Shown here one piece after another: positions 45,354 to 54,379 of a DNA stretch of 64,000 bases. Position numbers and translations under genes: made by a program. Location of the stretch: the NCBI RefSeq assembly GCF_900447535.1, contig NZ_UFXX01000001.1, forward strand, positions 124,001 through 188,000, in the 5' to 3' direction. The DNA comes from Dermacoccus nishinomiyaensis (GTDB taxonomy: Bacteria > Actinomycetota > Actinomycetes > Actinomycetales > Dermatophilaceae). Within the stretch, counting starts at the first letter, position 1. Every line of letters begins with the position of its first letter. Under the pieces are notes generated by a model. The model searched no databases and was not told the DNA's origin. It saw only the letters and a program-made list of their open reading frames with translations.

Positions 45354-45788
45354 ATGCCTGCTGCGGCTGACCCAAGCGTGCGACCCGGCCCGGACGCTGA
45401 GTGCCCCTGCGCCTGGGTGCCCGGGCGCTCGTTGCGCGAATGCTGCGGCCCGCTCGTCCTCGACGGCGTGCTCGCGCCGACGCCCGAAGCGCTCATGCGC
45501 TCGCGCTACACGGCGTTCGTGCTACCCGACGCCGACCACCTGTGGCGCACCTGGCATCCGCGCACGCGCCCGGCTCAGGTCGGCGACCTCGACGGCGTGA
45601 CGTGGCTGGCCCTGCGGGTGCTCGACACGGGTGACAGCGGCATGAACGAGGCCGATACGCGCGGCACCGTCACCTTCGAGGCGTCCTACCTCGCCGACGA
45701 CGGTCGTCGCGGGGTGCTGCGAGAGCACTCGCGCTTCGAACGCCGCGCCGGCCGCTGGTTCTACGTCGATGGGGACGAGCTCGACTGA
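45354..45788 (+). CDS. YchJ/UPF0225 family protein
   Basis: A 144-aa protein of unknown function. It has the cysteine-rich N-terminal metal-binding segment (ECPCAWVPGRSLRECCGPL, SEC-C-like) followed by the YchJ body: ALMRSRYTAFVLPDADHLWR, the VTFEASYLADDG strand region and REHSRFERRAGRWFYVDG. The fold resembles NTF2-like domains. It is transcribed divergently from the asparaginase gene and lies just before the aspS leader. No clear ribosome-binding site distinguishes the start beyond GGAGA at 45345-45349. Confidence 0.9.
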   Translation: MPAAADPSVRPGPDAECPCAWVPGRSLRECCGPLVLDGVLAPTPEALMRSRYTAFVLPDADHLWRTWHPRTRPAQVGDLDGVTWLALRVLDTGDSGMNEADTRGTVTFEASYLADDGRRGVLREHSRFERRAGRWFYVDGDELD

Positions 45789-45829
45789 GCCGCGAAAAAC
45801 ACGGGCGCGTCGCACACGCGGCATCACCT

Positions 45830-45835
45830 AGAATG
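45830..45835 (+). promoter_or_regulatory. -10 box of the aspS leader
   Basis: TAGAAT, near-consensus, 238 nt before the aspS ATG. No good -35 is visible 17 nt upstream. Transcription from about 45842 would give a leader of roughly 230 nt covering the T-box-like element. Confidence 0.55.
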
Positions 45836-45842
45836 AGCAGGT

Positions 45843-46020
45843 ACGCCGTGGCGGCCTGACACCCCGCCCGAGCATGGCCCGTGACGGGCGTGTTCTGCGG
45901 CGGACCGCGCGTCCGGCGTCACCGACGAGAGGCCGAAGATCTTTCGGCGAAGGTGTGGTGGCACCGCGACCTGGCCCCCGCCCACACCTCCCGGGCTGCT
46001 CCCACGTGGGGCGCCCGGTC
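45843..46020 (+). ncRNA. T-box-like leader upstream of aspS
   Basis: The T-box core GGTGGCACCGCG (45957-45968) matches the consensus GGTGGNACCGCG at every position. It folds as an antiterminator should: arm 45951-45958 pairs with 45982-45989 (8 bp), the 7-nt bulge TGGCACC (45959-45965) is free to pair with uncharged tRNA, and GCG (45966-45968) pairs with CGC (45979-45981). A stem-III-like hairpin lies at 45932-45948, and a stem-I-like base pairs 45843-45848 with 45914-45919. An alternative GC-rich stem (45968-45985 with 46006-46020) would break the antiterminator. No U-tract follows, so control may be translational. I could not identify the specifier codon. Confidence 0.7.
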
Positions 46021-46072
46021 GAGCATCGTCCGATCGACGCGTCGCCGCATGGAACGAATCGAGAGGAACATC

Positions 46073-47908
46073 ATGCTTCGAACCCATGAAGCCGGAACCC
46101 TTCGCGCAGCCGACGTCGGTGACACCGTCACCCTGACGGGTTGGGTGGCCAAGCGTCGCGACCACGGCGGTGTCGCCTTCGTCGACCTGCGTGACGCCTC
46201 GGGCGTCGTCCAGGTCGTCGCACGCGACGAGGTGCTGACGGGAGCCGCGCACGGTCTGCGCTCCGAGTACTGCATCAAGGTCACGGGTGAGGTCGCCGCG
46301 CGCGAGCCGAAGGACGTCAACCCGAACCTGCCGACGGGTGAGGTCGACGTCGTCGCGAACGAGATCGAGGTGCTCTCCGAGGCGGCGCCGCTGCCGTTCC
46401 AGATCGACGAGCGCATCACCGTCGGAGAGGAGGCGCGCCTCAAGTACCGCTACCTCGACCTGCGTCGCAAGGACCAGGGCGACGCGATCCGTCTGCGCTC
46501 GAAGGTGAGCCAGGCTGCGCGCGCCGTGCTCAACGAGCGCGACTTCGTCGAGATCGAGACGCCGACGCTGACGCGTTCGACGCCCGAGGGCGCTCGTGAC
46601 TTCCTCGTCCCCGCTCGTCTCGCGCCGGGCAGCTGGTACGCGCTGCCGCAGAGCCCGCAGCTGTTCAAGCAGCTGCTCATGGTCGCCGGGATGGAACGCT
46701 ATTACCAGATCGCGCGCTGCTACCGCGACGAGGACTTCCGCGCCGACCGTCAGCCCGAGTTCACGCAGCTCGACATCGAGATGAGCTTCGTCGAGCAGGA
46801 CGACGTCATCGAGCTCGGTGAGCAGATCGCGAAGGCCGTGTGGGCGACGATCGGCGTCGACCTGCCGACGCCGTTCCCGCGCATGACGTACGCCGACGCG
46901 ATGGCGAAGTACGGCTCGGACAAGCCCGACCTGCGCTTCGGCAACGAGCTCGTCGAGTGCACGGAGTTCTTCAAGGACACGACGTTCCGCGTGTTCCAGG
47001 CCGAATACGTCGGCGCCGTCGTCATGCCGGGTGGTGCGTCGCAGCCCCGTCGTCAGCTCGACGCGTGGCAGGAGTGGGCGAAGCAGCGCGGCGCGAAGGG
47101 CCTCGCGTACGTCCTCGTCCAGGAGGACGGCTCGCTCACCGGCCCGGTGGCCAAGAACCTCACCGAGACCGAGGTGGCGGGCCTCGCCGGCCACGTCGGT
47201 GCGAAGCCCGGCGACTGCATCTTCTTCGCCGCGGGTGCGACGAAGGCGTCGCGCGCGCTGCTCGGCGCAGCGCGTCTCGAGATCGGCAAGCGCTGCGACC
47301 TCATCGACGAGAACGCGTGGAGCTTCCTGTGGGTCGTCGACGCGCCGCTGTTCGAGCCTGCCGCCGACGCTGTCGCCTCGGGGGACGTCGCCGTCGGCTC
47401 CGGTATGTGGACGGCCGTGCACCACGCGTTCACGATGCCGAAGGCCGAGTACCTCGACACGTTCGACACCGAACCAGGCGAGGCGCTCGCGTACGCGTAC
47501 GACATGGTGTGCAACGGCAACGAGATCGGCGGTGGCTCGATTCGTATCCACCGCAAGGACCTGCAGGAGCGCGTCTTCAAGGTCATGGGTCTGAGCGAGG
47601 AGGACGCGCAGGAGAAGTTCGGCTTCCTCCTCGAGGCGTTCAGCTTCGGTGCGCCCCCGCACGGCGGCATCGCGTTCGGCTGGGACCGCATCGTCTCGCT
47701 GCTCGCGGGCACCGACTCGATCCGCGACGTCATCGCGTTCCCGAAGAGCGGCGGCGGCTATGACCCGCTGACGGCCGCGCCCGCCCCGATCTCCGCTCAG
47801 CAGCGCAAGGAGGCGGGTGTGGACGCCAAGCCTCAGGTCAAGAGTGAGGCTTCTGCGGACGCCGCATCGCCCGCCGCTCCGGCCGAGGTGTCGCCCAACA
47901 AGTCGTGA
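46073..47908 (+). CDS. aspS: aspartyl-tRNA synthetase
   Basis: A 611-aa class IIb enzyme. The N-terminal anticodon-binding OB fold ([20 protein letters not shown]), motif 2 ([19 protein letters not shown]), the bacterial GAD insertion domain (about residues 290-430) and motif 3 ([16 protein letters not shown]) are present; the tail after about 575 is Ala/Pro-rich. Whether it also charges tRNA-Asn depends on residues I cannot judge and on the presence of GatCAB elsewhere. AGAGGA precedes the ATG at 46073 by 6 nt. It is preceded by a T-box-like leader, suggesting response to uncharged tRNA. Confidence 0.97.
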   Translation: MLRTHEAGTLRAADVGDTVTLTGWVAKRRDHGGVAFVDLRDASGVVQVVARDEVLTGAAHGLRSEYCIKVTGEVAAREPKDVNPNLPTGEVDVVANEIEVLSEAAPLPFQIDERITVGEEARLKYRYLDLRRKDQGDAIRLRSKVSQAARAVLNERDFVEIETPTLTRSTPEGARDFLVPARLAPGSWYALPQSPQLFKQLLMVAGMERYYQIARCYRDEDFRADRQPEFTQLDIEMSFVEQDDVIELGEQIAKAVWATIGVDLPTPFPRMTYADAMAKYGSDKPDLRFGNELVECTEFFKDTTFRVFQAEYVGAVVMPGGASQPRRQLDAWQEWAKQRGAKGLAYVLVQEDGSLTGPVAKNLTETEVAGLAGHVGAKPGDCIFFAAGATKASRALLGAARLEIGKRCDLIDENAWSFLWVVDAPLFEPAADAVASGDVAVGSGMWTAVHHAFTMPKAEYLDTFDTEPGEALAYAYDMVCNGNEIGGGSIRIHRKDLQERVFKVMGLSEEDAQEKFGFLLEAFSFGAPPHGGIAFGWDRIVSLLAGTDSIRDVIAFPKSGGGYDPLTAAPAPISAQQRKEAGVDAKPQVKSEASADAASPAAPAEVSPNKS

Positions 47909-47933
47909 TCGGCTGATCGGCGACCGATCAACG

Positions 47934-47973
47934 GGTCGAGCCCCTGACGTCGCATGACGTCAGGGGCTCGACC
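47934..47973 (+). terminator. 18-bp hairpin terminator of aspS
   Basis: Arms 47934-47951 and 47956-47973 are perfectly complementary with a GCAT loop, 26 nt after aspS. No U-tract. Confidence 0.7.
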
Positions 47974-48039
47974 GATTCTGCGCGACGCGCCGGGGGTGCT
48001 GGGCCCGACAACGGTTTCAGGGCTTGCCCCTTTCAGCCG

Positions 48040-48045
48040 TAGGGT
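48040..48045 (+). promoter_or_regulatory. -10 box of the HAD gene at 48052, leaderless type
   Basis: TAGGGT ends 6 nt before the ATG, with no ribosome-binding site. Same layout as recN and argC. Confidence 0.5.
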
Positions 48046-48051
48046 CGCCAC

Positions 48052-48645
48052 ATGCGTGATACGGCTACCGTCCTGTTCGATGCCGACGGTGTGCTGCAGC
48101 ACGCGCGTCACGGCTGGGTGGGTGCGCTCGACGCGATCGGTGGCGAGGGCTTCGCGTCCGTCGTGTTCGCCCGCGAACTGCCCGCCATGCGGGGCGAGGC
48201 GAGGATGCGTGACTGCCTCGTCGCCGCGGCCGAGGAGCACGGGGTCGCGCTCGATCCCGATGACGCGCTGCAGCTGTGGTCGCGTTTCGACATCGACGAA
48301 GAGGCGATGGCCGTCGTCGCCAAGGTCAGACGTGCCGGGTACGGCGTGCATCTCGCAACCAACCAGCAGGACGTGCGCCGTGACCTCATGCGCCGCCGCT
48401 ACGCCGGAGTGTTCGACGAGGAGTTCTATTCCTGCGAGCTCGGCGCGTGCAAACCGGCCGAGGCGTTCTTCGCGTCGATCATCGACCGGCTGGACGTCCC
48501 GGCGGGTCAGATCGTGTTCGTCGACGATTCGGCCCGCAACGTCGCGGCGGCGACGTCCTGCGGCATCCGGGCACATCTGCATGACCCCAGCAGCGGCGCG
48601 GCCGGCATGCGCCGGATGCTCGAGGGCGCCGGTGTTCGAATGTGA
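48052..48645 (+). CDS. HAD-superfamily hydrolase
   Basis: A 197-aa predicted phosphatase. Motif I reads VLFDADGVLQH; the last acidic motif is VFVDDSARNVAAA, and a Lys lies in ACKPAEAFFASI. A small helical cap follows motif I, as in subclass I enzymes such as phosphoglycolate phosphatase or epoxide-hydrolase-like HADs. The substrate is unknown. It is transcribed alone and converges with the MmpL gene. Confidence 0.88.
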   Translation: MRDTATVLFDADGVLQHARHGWVGALDAIGGEGFASVVFARELPAMRGEARMRDCLVAAAEEHGVALDPDDALQLWSRFDIDEEAMAVVAKVRRAGYGVHLATNQQDVRRDLMRRRYAGVFDEEFYSCELGACKPAEAFFASIIDRLDVPAGQIVFVDDSARNVAAATSCGIRAHLHDPSSGAAGMRRMLEGAGVRM

Positions 48646-48660
48646 CCGCAAATCGCCGTT

Positions 48661-48694
48661 GGGGACGGGATTCGCAAAGGGGGACGCGATTCGC
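48661..48694. repeat. short direct repeat between convergent genes
   Basis: GGGGACGGGATTCGC (48661-48675) and GGGGACGCGATTCGC (48680-48694) match at 14 of 15 positions with a 4-nt gap, in the 56-nt space between the HAD and MmpL genes. Probably a local slippage product; no function is evident. Confidence 0.5.
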
Positions 48695-48701
48695 GGGGGA
48701 G

Positions 48702-50987
48702 TCAGTCGCGGAGGCCGAAGCGGGCGTGCCAGCGTTTCATCGGGGCGGGGGCCCACCAGTTCCACCGGCCCATGACGGTCATCGTCGCGGGCACGAGGAT
48801 CATGCGGACGAGCGTGGCGTCGAGAATGATCGACAGGGCGAGGCCCACGCCGATCTGCTTGATGATGACCATCTTCGCCGCGGCGAACCCGAGCATGACG
48901 ATGACCATGAGAAGTGCGGCGCTCGTCACGATGCGTCCGCTGCGCTGGATGCCGACGGCGACGGCGCGCGCGTCGTCGTCACCATGTTCGTGGGCCTCGA
49001 CGATGCGAGAGAGCAGGAATACCTCGTAGTCCATCGCCAGGCCGAAACCGAACGCGATGAGGATGACGGGGACGGTCGACTCGATCGCGTCGTTGCTCGT
49101 GTAGCCGAGCAGCGATTCGAAGTGGCCGTTCTGGAAGATCCACGTCATCGCTCCGAGGCTCGCGCCGAGGGAGAGGGCGTTGAACAGGAGGGCCTTGAGC
49201 GGCAGGACGAGCGATCCCGTCATGAGGAACAGCAGCACGAGCGTCGCGAACGCAACGACGAGCACGACGTAGGGGGCTCGCGCAGCGATGGCGTGCGTGT
49301 AGTCGTCGAGCTTGGCCTGCTGGCCCGTCACCCATGTCGGAAATCCTGGGCGGTGAGCGTGCAGGTCGTGGACGACGTGCTGCGTGCGCCCGTTGGAGGG
49401 GGTGGCCCCGTCGACTCGCAATCCGACGGCGACCTTGCCGTCGCCGAGGTCACGCACGGGGTTGACCCCGGTGACGTATTCGCGGTGTGCGACATCGCTC
49501 GAGACCCACTTCGTCATCGTCGCCACGTCGGTCTCGCCGACGATGCTCACGGCGGGTTCGCCGAGCGCAGGGAAGTCGTGGGCGAGGTCGTTCATGAGGG
49601 TGCGTTGCGGGTCCGACGTCGGCAGCAACGCGCTCGTCGAGCTCACCTGCCGCATGCCGAGCAGCGGCGCGGCCAGCACGAGCAGGACGACGACGACACC
49701 GCAGATCGAGATCCACAGATGACGCTGGACGGCGTGGGCGAGGTCGGCGAATCGTCCCTCGTCCGCGTCAGGCTGCACGCGCTTCTTCGCGAGGCGCGCC
49801 GCAGCGAGGCGCGCGCAGGCGGGCACGAGCGTCAGCGCCGCGAGGCAGGCGACGGCGACGACGGACAGGCCGGCGAGGCCGATCGCCTTTGTCACCGATG
49901 CGGGGAACAGGACGAGCCCTGCGACGGAGATCGCGACCGTAAGCCCGCTGAAGAGAACGGTGCGCCCGGCCGTCGCGATCGTGCGCTGGGTCGCGAGGTC
50001 GTGGTCGGCGCTCGTGAGCACCCCGTCGAGGCCGTCGGCCTCGCGCTGCAGCGCGAGGCGCGACAGTTCCTCGCGGAAGCGTCCGACGATGAGCAGGCCG
50101 TAGTCGATCGAGAGGCCGAGACCAAGAATCGTGACGATGTTGACGACGGTCGCATCGAGGTCGGTGACGTGGCTGAACCCGAGCAGCGCGAGCAGCCCGC
50201 CGGCGATCGCAGCGATCGCGCCGATGAGGGGGAGGCCCGCCGCGATGAATCCTCCGAACACGATGACCATGACGATGAGGGTCAGCGGGAAGGCGATGCC
50301 CTCTCCGGTCTTGAGGTCTTCCTGCACCTGATCGGTGATGCGCTTGAGCACTTCCACGGACCCGCCGGTGCGCACGCGCACCCCCGCGGGCGTCACCGCT
50401 TCGACGGCCTTCGTGACCTGCGCGCTCACGTCCTCCTGCACGCTCTTGTCGAGCCCAGCATCGAGCGTGGCGACGAAGACCATCGACTCGGGTGCGCTCG
50501 AGGAACGGTAGGCGGCAGCGACGCGCGGGTCGCGTTTCGCCGCGGGTGAGTACGCCGACTCGACCGCCGACGTGTGCACGACGTCGTCGATCACCTGCTG
50601 CACCTTCGCGCCGACAGCCGCTTGCTGTGAACTCGCCACCCCGTCGAGTCGGACGGCGACGCTGCCGCCGGCCTTGTCGCCGGTCAGCAGCATGTCGTTG
50701 CCGGTGTGTGCCTCACCCGGCACGAACGGCTCGGCCTGCCGCAGGTGTGCGAAGAGTCCGCCGCCACCGAAGGCGCCGGCCGTCGTCGCAAAGGCCAGGA
50801 CGACGGCGACGAGCCACGTCAGGACGATGGCCATGGCGTGACGCGCGACGAAGGCGCCGTAGCCTCGCCCGCTCGGACGCTCGCCGTCGGTCGGCTCGGG
50901 CGAATGGCCCGAACCATTTGACGAGGCAGCCGACGAATCGTCGGCCCGAGAGGCCCCGGCGCGCTGTCGCGTGGCGCCCCACCTCAT
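48702..50987 (-). CDS. MmpL/RND-family membrane transporter
   Basis: A 761-aa protein with two MMPL repeats, each a large external loop plus a block of five to six hydrophobic segments. The conserved Asp-Tyr pairs of the proton relay are visible in GLGLSIDYGLLIVGRFRE and GFGLAMDYEVFLLSRI. The hydrophilic N-terminal about 50 residues is Ser/Gly-rich. Likely an exporter of lipid or another hydrophobic molecule; substrate unknown. ATG 50987 overlaps the stop of the PH-like gene (ATGA), so the two are co-translated. The open frame running upstream to 51251 is antisense-like sequence inside that gene. Confidence 0.92.
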   Translation of the reverse strand: MRWGATRQRAGASRADDSSAASSNGSGHSPEPTDGERPSGRGYGAFVARHAMAIVLTWLVAVVLAFATTAGAFGGGGLFAHLRQAEPFVPGEAHTGNDMLLTGDKAGGSVAVRLDGVASSQQAAVGAKVQQVIDDVVHTSAVESAYSPAAKRDPRVAAAYRSSSAPESMVFVATLDAGLDKSVQEDVSAQVTKAVEAVTPAGVRVRTGGSVEVLKRITDQVQEDLKTGEGIAFPLTLIVMVIVFGGFIAAGLPLIGAIAAIAGGLLALLGFSHVTDLDATVVNIVTILGLGLSIDYGLLIVGRFREELSRLALQREADGLDGVLTSADHDLATQRTIATAGRTVLFSGLTVAISVAGLVLFPASVTKAIGLAGLSVVAVACLAALTLVPACARLAAARLAKKRVQPDADEGRFADLAHAVQRHLWISICGVVVVLLVLAAPLLGMRQVSSTSALLPTSDPQRTLMNDLAHDFPALGEPAVSIVGETDVATMTKWVSSDVAHREYVTGVNPVRDLGDGKVAVGLRVDGATPSNGRTQHVVHDLHAHRPGFPTWVTGQQAKLDDYTHAIAARAPYVVLVVAFATLVLLFLMTGSLVLPLKALLFNALSLGASLGAMTWIFQNGHFESLLGYTSNDAIESTVPVILIAFGFGLAMDYEVFLLSRIVEAHEHGDDDARAVAVGIQRSGRIVTSAALLMVIVMLGFAAAKMVIIKQIGVGLALSIILDATLVRMILVPATMTVMGRWNWWAPAPMKRWHARFGLRD

Positions 50988-51568
50988 CCGATGACCGCCA
51001 CGATGACGCTGACGAGCGCGAGTGCCATGAGGGCGCACGGCAGCGGCAGCCAGCGCACGCGACGACCGGAGGGGACGTCGGCCGGGTTGTCCACCGTCTC
51101 GGCGTCCAAGGCCTCGCGCAGCGCGCCGGCAGAGCGCGGAGGCTGCGTCAGGGTGCCCGGCATCGGGCGCAGGGACGCGGTCGGCAGGATGCCGAGACGC
51201 GCGTCGTCGGCGTTGCGCGCGCCGCGCGCCTTCTGCGAGCCGATCGCCCACACCGTCGTCTTGTGCCCGTCGTTGTCATGGAGGACGAGGCTGCCCTTCG
51301 ACGTGGCGTGCGAGATGCCCGGCCAGGGCAGCGTCACCTCACGCACGACGTTGGAGACGACGACGTCGTCCGCGCCGAAGCGGATGCTCGGGCGCACCAT
51401 GACGCAGAACGACGCCGCGGCGAGGGCGAAGCCGACGAACGCCATCGTGTGCGGCGAGCGGGCCATGAGGCCGCTGACGACGAGGACGATCCCGATGGCG
51501 ACCCCGAACCACCCGATGACGACGTTGAACGTCTGACGGATCGCGGTGGGTTGGGAGGAATTGCTCAT
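50984..51568 (-). CDS. PH-domain-like membrane protein
   Basis: A 194-aa protein with two hydrophobic segments at about residues 14-34 and 40-57, a central soluble domain (about 60-130; PSIRFGADDVVVSNVVREVTL begins it) resembling actinobacterial bacterial-PH domains, and a C-terminal hydrophobic helix (172-193). Function is unknown. Translational coupling to the MmpL transporter gene suggests that they work together. An acceptable GAAGGACA site lies upstream of the ATG. Confidence 0.78.
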   Translation of the reverse strand: MSNSSQPTAIRQTFNVVIGWFGVAIGIVLVVSGLMARSPHTMAFVGFALAAASFCVMVRPSIRFGADDVVVSNVVREVTLPWPGISHATSKGSLVLHDNDGHKTTVWAIGSQKARGARNADDARLGILPTASLRPMPGTLTQPPRSAGALREALDAETVDNPADVPSGRRVRWLPLPCALMALALVSVIVAVIG

Positions 51569-51650
51569 GGGGTGTCCTTCGAGGCGGGCGGCGCGGTGGC
51601 GCGGCTCACTCTAGTCGTGCCTTGTCGGTGGTGGCTGGTTGACTGCAGCC

Positions 51651-53024
51651 ATGAGTGATGACCTGTTCTCGAGCCGCCTCGACGGTGAACGAACCTCGGG
51701 CAGCGCTGGTGCGTCGGCGATGGCGCCGCTCGCGGTGCGCATGCGCCCGCGCACCCTCGAGGAGGTGCGTGGGCAGGGCGACGTGCTCAAGCCCGGGTCG
51801 CCGCTGCGGCGTCTCATCGAGGGCCAGGCGGGTGCGGCGGGGCCGATGAGCGCGATCCTGTGGGGGCCGCCCGGAACGGGCAAGACGACGCTCGCGCATC
51901 TCGCGGCGAACAGCGCGGAACGCCGGTTCGTCGAGTTGTCGGCGATCACGGCGGGCGTCAAGGACGTACGTCAGGCGATGGAGGAGGCGGGCCGCCACCT
52001 CGCGATGTACGGGCGTTCGACGGTGCTGTTCCTCGACGAGATCCACCGCTTCAGCAAGGCCCAGCAGGACGCGCTGCTGCCGGGCGTCGAGAACCGCACC
52101 GTCATCCTCGTCGCCGCGACGACGGAGAACCCGTCGTTCAGTGTCATCGCCCCGCTGCTGTCGCGTTCGGTGCTCGTCACGCTCACCTCGCTCGACGACG
52201 CGCAGATCGCGGACGTCATCGGCGCGGCACTCGTCGACGAGCGCGGTCTCGACGAGCGATTCACCCTCGACGACGACGCGCGCGATCACCTCGTCCGCAT
52301 GGCCGGCGGTGACGCCCGGAGGGCGCTCACGGCTCTCGAGGCCGGCGCCGGGGTGGCGACGGACGCGGGGGAGAAGACCATCACGCTCGCCCACGTCGAG
52401 CAGGCGATGGCGGCAGCCGCGGTGCGCTACGACCGCGCCGGTGACCAGCACTACGACGTCGCTTCCGCCCTCATCAAGTCGATGCGCGGCTCCGACGTCG
52501 ACGCCGCCCTGCACTATCTGGCACGCATGCTCGAGGCGGGCGAGGATCCGCGATTCATCGCGCGGCGCATCGTCATCGCCGCGAGCGAGGACGTGGGGAT
52601 GGCGGATCCGACGGCGCTGCAGACGGCGGTGGCGGCGATGCACGCCGTCGCGCAGATCGGCATGCCGGAGGCGCGGATCATCCTCGCGCAGGCGGTCGTG
52701 CACAACGCGATCGCGCCGAAGTCGAATGCGGCGTACGCGGCGATCAACGCCGCCATCGCCGACGTCCGGGCGGGCCGCGGCGGCGCCGTGCCGCCGCATC
52801 TGCGCGGTTCGGGGTATGCCGGGGCGACGCAGTTGGGGCACGGGGCCGGATACACATACACGCACGATGAACCGGACGGTGTCGGCCCGCAGCAGTTCCT
52901 GCCGGACGACCTGCTGCCCGATGCGGACTACTACCACCCGACGTCGCGGGGGTGGGAGGAGCGGCTGGGGGAGCGATGGCGACGCCTGCGCGCCGTCATC
53001 CGCGGGGGAGAGAGTGCAACGTGA
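51651..53024 (+). CDS. rarA: replication-associated recombination protein A (AAA ATPase)
   Basis: A 457-aa RarA/MgsA ATPase acting at stalled replication forks. The N-terminal LAVRMRPRTLEEVRGQ, Walker A WGPPGTGKTT, Walker B LFLDEIHRFSKAQQD, sensor ATTENPSFSV and the C-terminal tetramerisation domain (DPRFIARRIVIAASEDVG) are in place. ATG 51651 is preferred over the in-frame TTG at 51639; neither has a good ribosome-binding site. rarA lies between aspS and alaS as in M. tuberculosis (Rv2572c, Rv2559c, Rv2555c). Confidence 0.95.
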   Translation: MSDDLFSSRLDGERTSGSAGASAMAPLAVRMRPRTLEEVRGQGDVLKPGSPLRRLIEGQAGAAGPMSAILWGPPGTGKTTLAHLAANSAERRFVELSAITAGVKDVRQAMEEAGRHLAMYGRSTVLFLDEIHRFSKAQQDALLPGVENRTVILVAATTENPSFSVIAPLLSRSVLVTLTSLDDAQIADVIGAALVDERGLDERFTLDDDARDHLVRMAGGDARRALTALEAGAGVATDAGEKTITLAHVEQAMAAAAVRYDRAGDQHYDVASALIKSMRGSDVDAALHYLARMLEAGEDPRFIARRIVIAASEDVGMADPTALQTAVAAMHAVAQIGMPEARIILAQAVVHNAIAPKSNAAYAAINAAIADVRAGRGGAVPPHLRGSGYAGATQLGHGAGYTYTHDEPDGVGPQQFLPDDLLPDADYYHPTSRGWEERLGERWRRLRAVIRGGESAT

Positions 53025-53252
53025 TGCAGCTCACTGCGTGATGTTGCAGAATCGCGTGTTTCGTTAACGCGGTGTTACACCTGCGGCCATTCGCGGGTCA
53101 AAGGTAACGATCTGGTGACCCTCGTACTTTGAGGCTGGAATCACAATTTCGATGGGGCATGATCTGGGGTGCATGACGAGCTCGGCCAACCGCCGGTCCG
53201 CGTGTGACAGGCGGAGCGCGCACCGAGCGCCCCGAGACGGAAGGACGAAGCC

Positions 53253-54266
53253 TTGGCAATGGTCACCGGCGATCCCGCGCTCGAAGGGATGGGCCCCGAT
53301 GGGGCCGAACCCAAGACGCCCGAGGAGCCCAAGGCGATCGAAGGTCGTTCGCTTCGTCAGATCGCGGTCTCGCGACTCAAGCGCGACAAGGCGACCCTCG
53401 CTGCGATGACCATCGCAGGGTTGTTCGTCCTCATCGCGATCCTGGCGCCCATTCTCGTCGCGGTCGGTGTCCTCGACCCCACCTCCACGCACCGCGATCT
53501 CCTGTCGAGTGACGGCAGCCCGATCGGTTCGTTCAGCGGCGCCAGCTCACACCACCCGCTCGGCGTCGTCCCGCAGTCGGGCACCGACCTGCTGAGCCGC
53601 CTCATGTACGGCGTGACGTTCTCCGTCGTGGTCGGCCTCGGCGCGACGTTCGTGGCGATGCTCATCGGCATGACCGTCGGCCTCATCTCCGGCTTCGCCG
53701 GGGGCAAGGCCGACTTCCTGCTCAGCCGACTCGTCGACCTCGTCCTGTGCTGGCCGCAGACGCTGCTCCTCCTGGCTCTGTCGGGCACGCTCATCGCGCG
53801 CATCCAGAGCCTGGGCGTCAGCAACGACAACATCGCTGCCGGCATCTACATCATCCTCGTGCTCGGCCTTTTCGGCTGGCCGACATTCGCCCGCATCATC
53901 CGCGGCCAGGTCATGACGCTGCGCAACCGTGAGTTCATCGAGGCGGCCCGCTCCCTGGGTGCGACGAACCGCCGTCTGTACGTGACGGAACTGCTTCCCA
54001 ACCTCTGGGCGCCGTTCCTCGTTTACGCCACGCTGACGTTCCCCGCCTTCGTGTCGGCTGAGGCCGCCCTGAGCTTCCTCGGTGTCGGCATCCACGCCCC
54101 GACCCCTACGCTGGGAAACATCATCACGGACGCCATCGACTTCTCGCAGGCGGACCCGATGTACTTCTTCGTGCCGGTGATAACCATCTCGACCCTCGTC
54201 CTGAGCTTCAACCTCATGGGTGACGGTCTGCGCGACGCGCTCGACCCCAAGGCCGACCGTCACTGA
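53253..54266 (+). CDS. dipeptide/oligopeptide ABC transporter permease, DppC type
   Basis: A 337-aa permease. A hydrophilic N-terminus of about 45 residues precedes the first membrane segment; the external loop follows, then five more segments with the EAA motif EFIEAARSLGATNRRLYVTE. The TTG at 53253 is favoured because GGAAGGA (53239-53244) lies 8 nt upstream; the ATG at 53259 would be 14 nt away. It is the first gene of the peptide operon, an unusual place for the C subunit. The 228-nt upstream region shows no convincing promoter to me. Confidence 0.93.
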   Translation: MAMVTGDPALEGMGPDGAEPKTPEEPKAIEGRSLRQIAVSRLKRDKATLAAMTIAGLFVLIAILAPILVAVGVLDPTSTHRDLLSSDGSPIGSFSGASSHHPLGVVPQSGTDLLSRLMYGVTFSVVVGLGATFVAMLIGMTVGLISGFAGGKADFLLSRLVDLVLCWPQTLLLLALSGTLIARIQSLGVSNDNIAAGIYIILVLGLFGWPTFARIIRGQVMTLRNREFIEAARSLGATNRRLYVTELLPNLWAPFLVYATLTFPAFVSAEAALSFLGVGIHAPTPTLGNIITDAIDFSQADPMYFFVPVITISTLVLSFNLMGDGLRDALDPKADRH

Positions 54267-54288
54267 CGCCACCAGGCGTTCTACAAAC

Positions 54289-54302
54289 GAGCCTTCAGGC
54301 TC
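54289..54302 (+). terminator. weak hairpin after dppC
   Basis: A short inverted repeat GAGCCT/AGGCTC followed by CCCTCAATTTTCC, 22 nt after the permease stop. Too short for a strong terminator; it may only partially reduce read-through before the highly expressed binding-protein gene. Confidence 0.3.
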
Positions 54303-54379
54303 CCTCAATTTTCCTGGCCACGTCCGGTCAGGTCGGTTGGATCGCCTCGGCGGATCCTTCTTTCATCAAGGAGATGACG

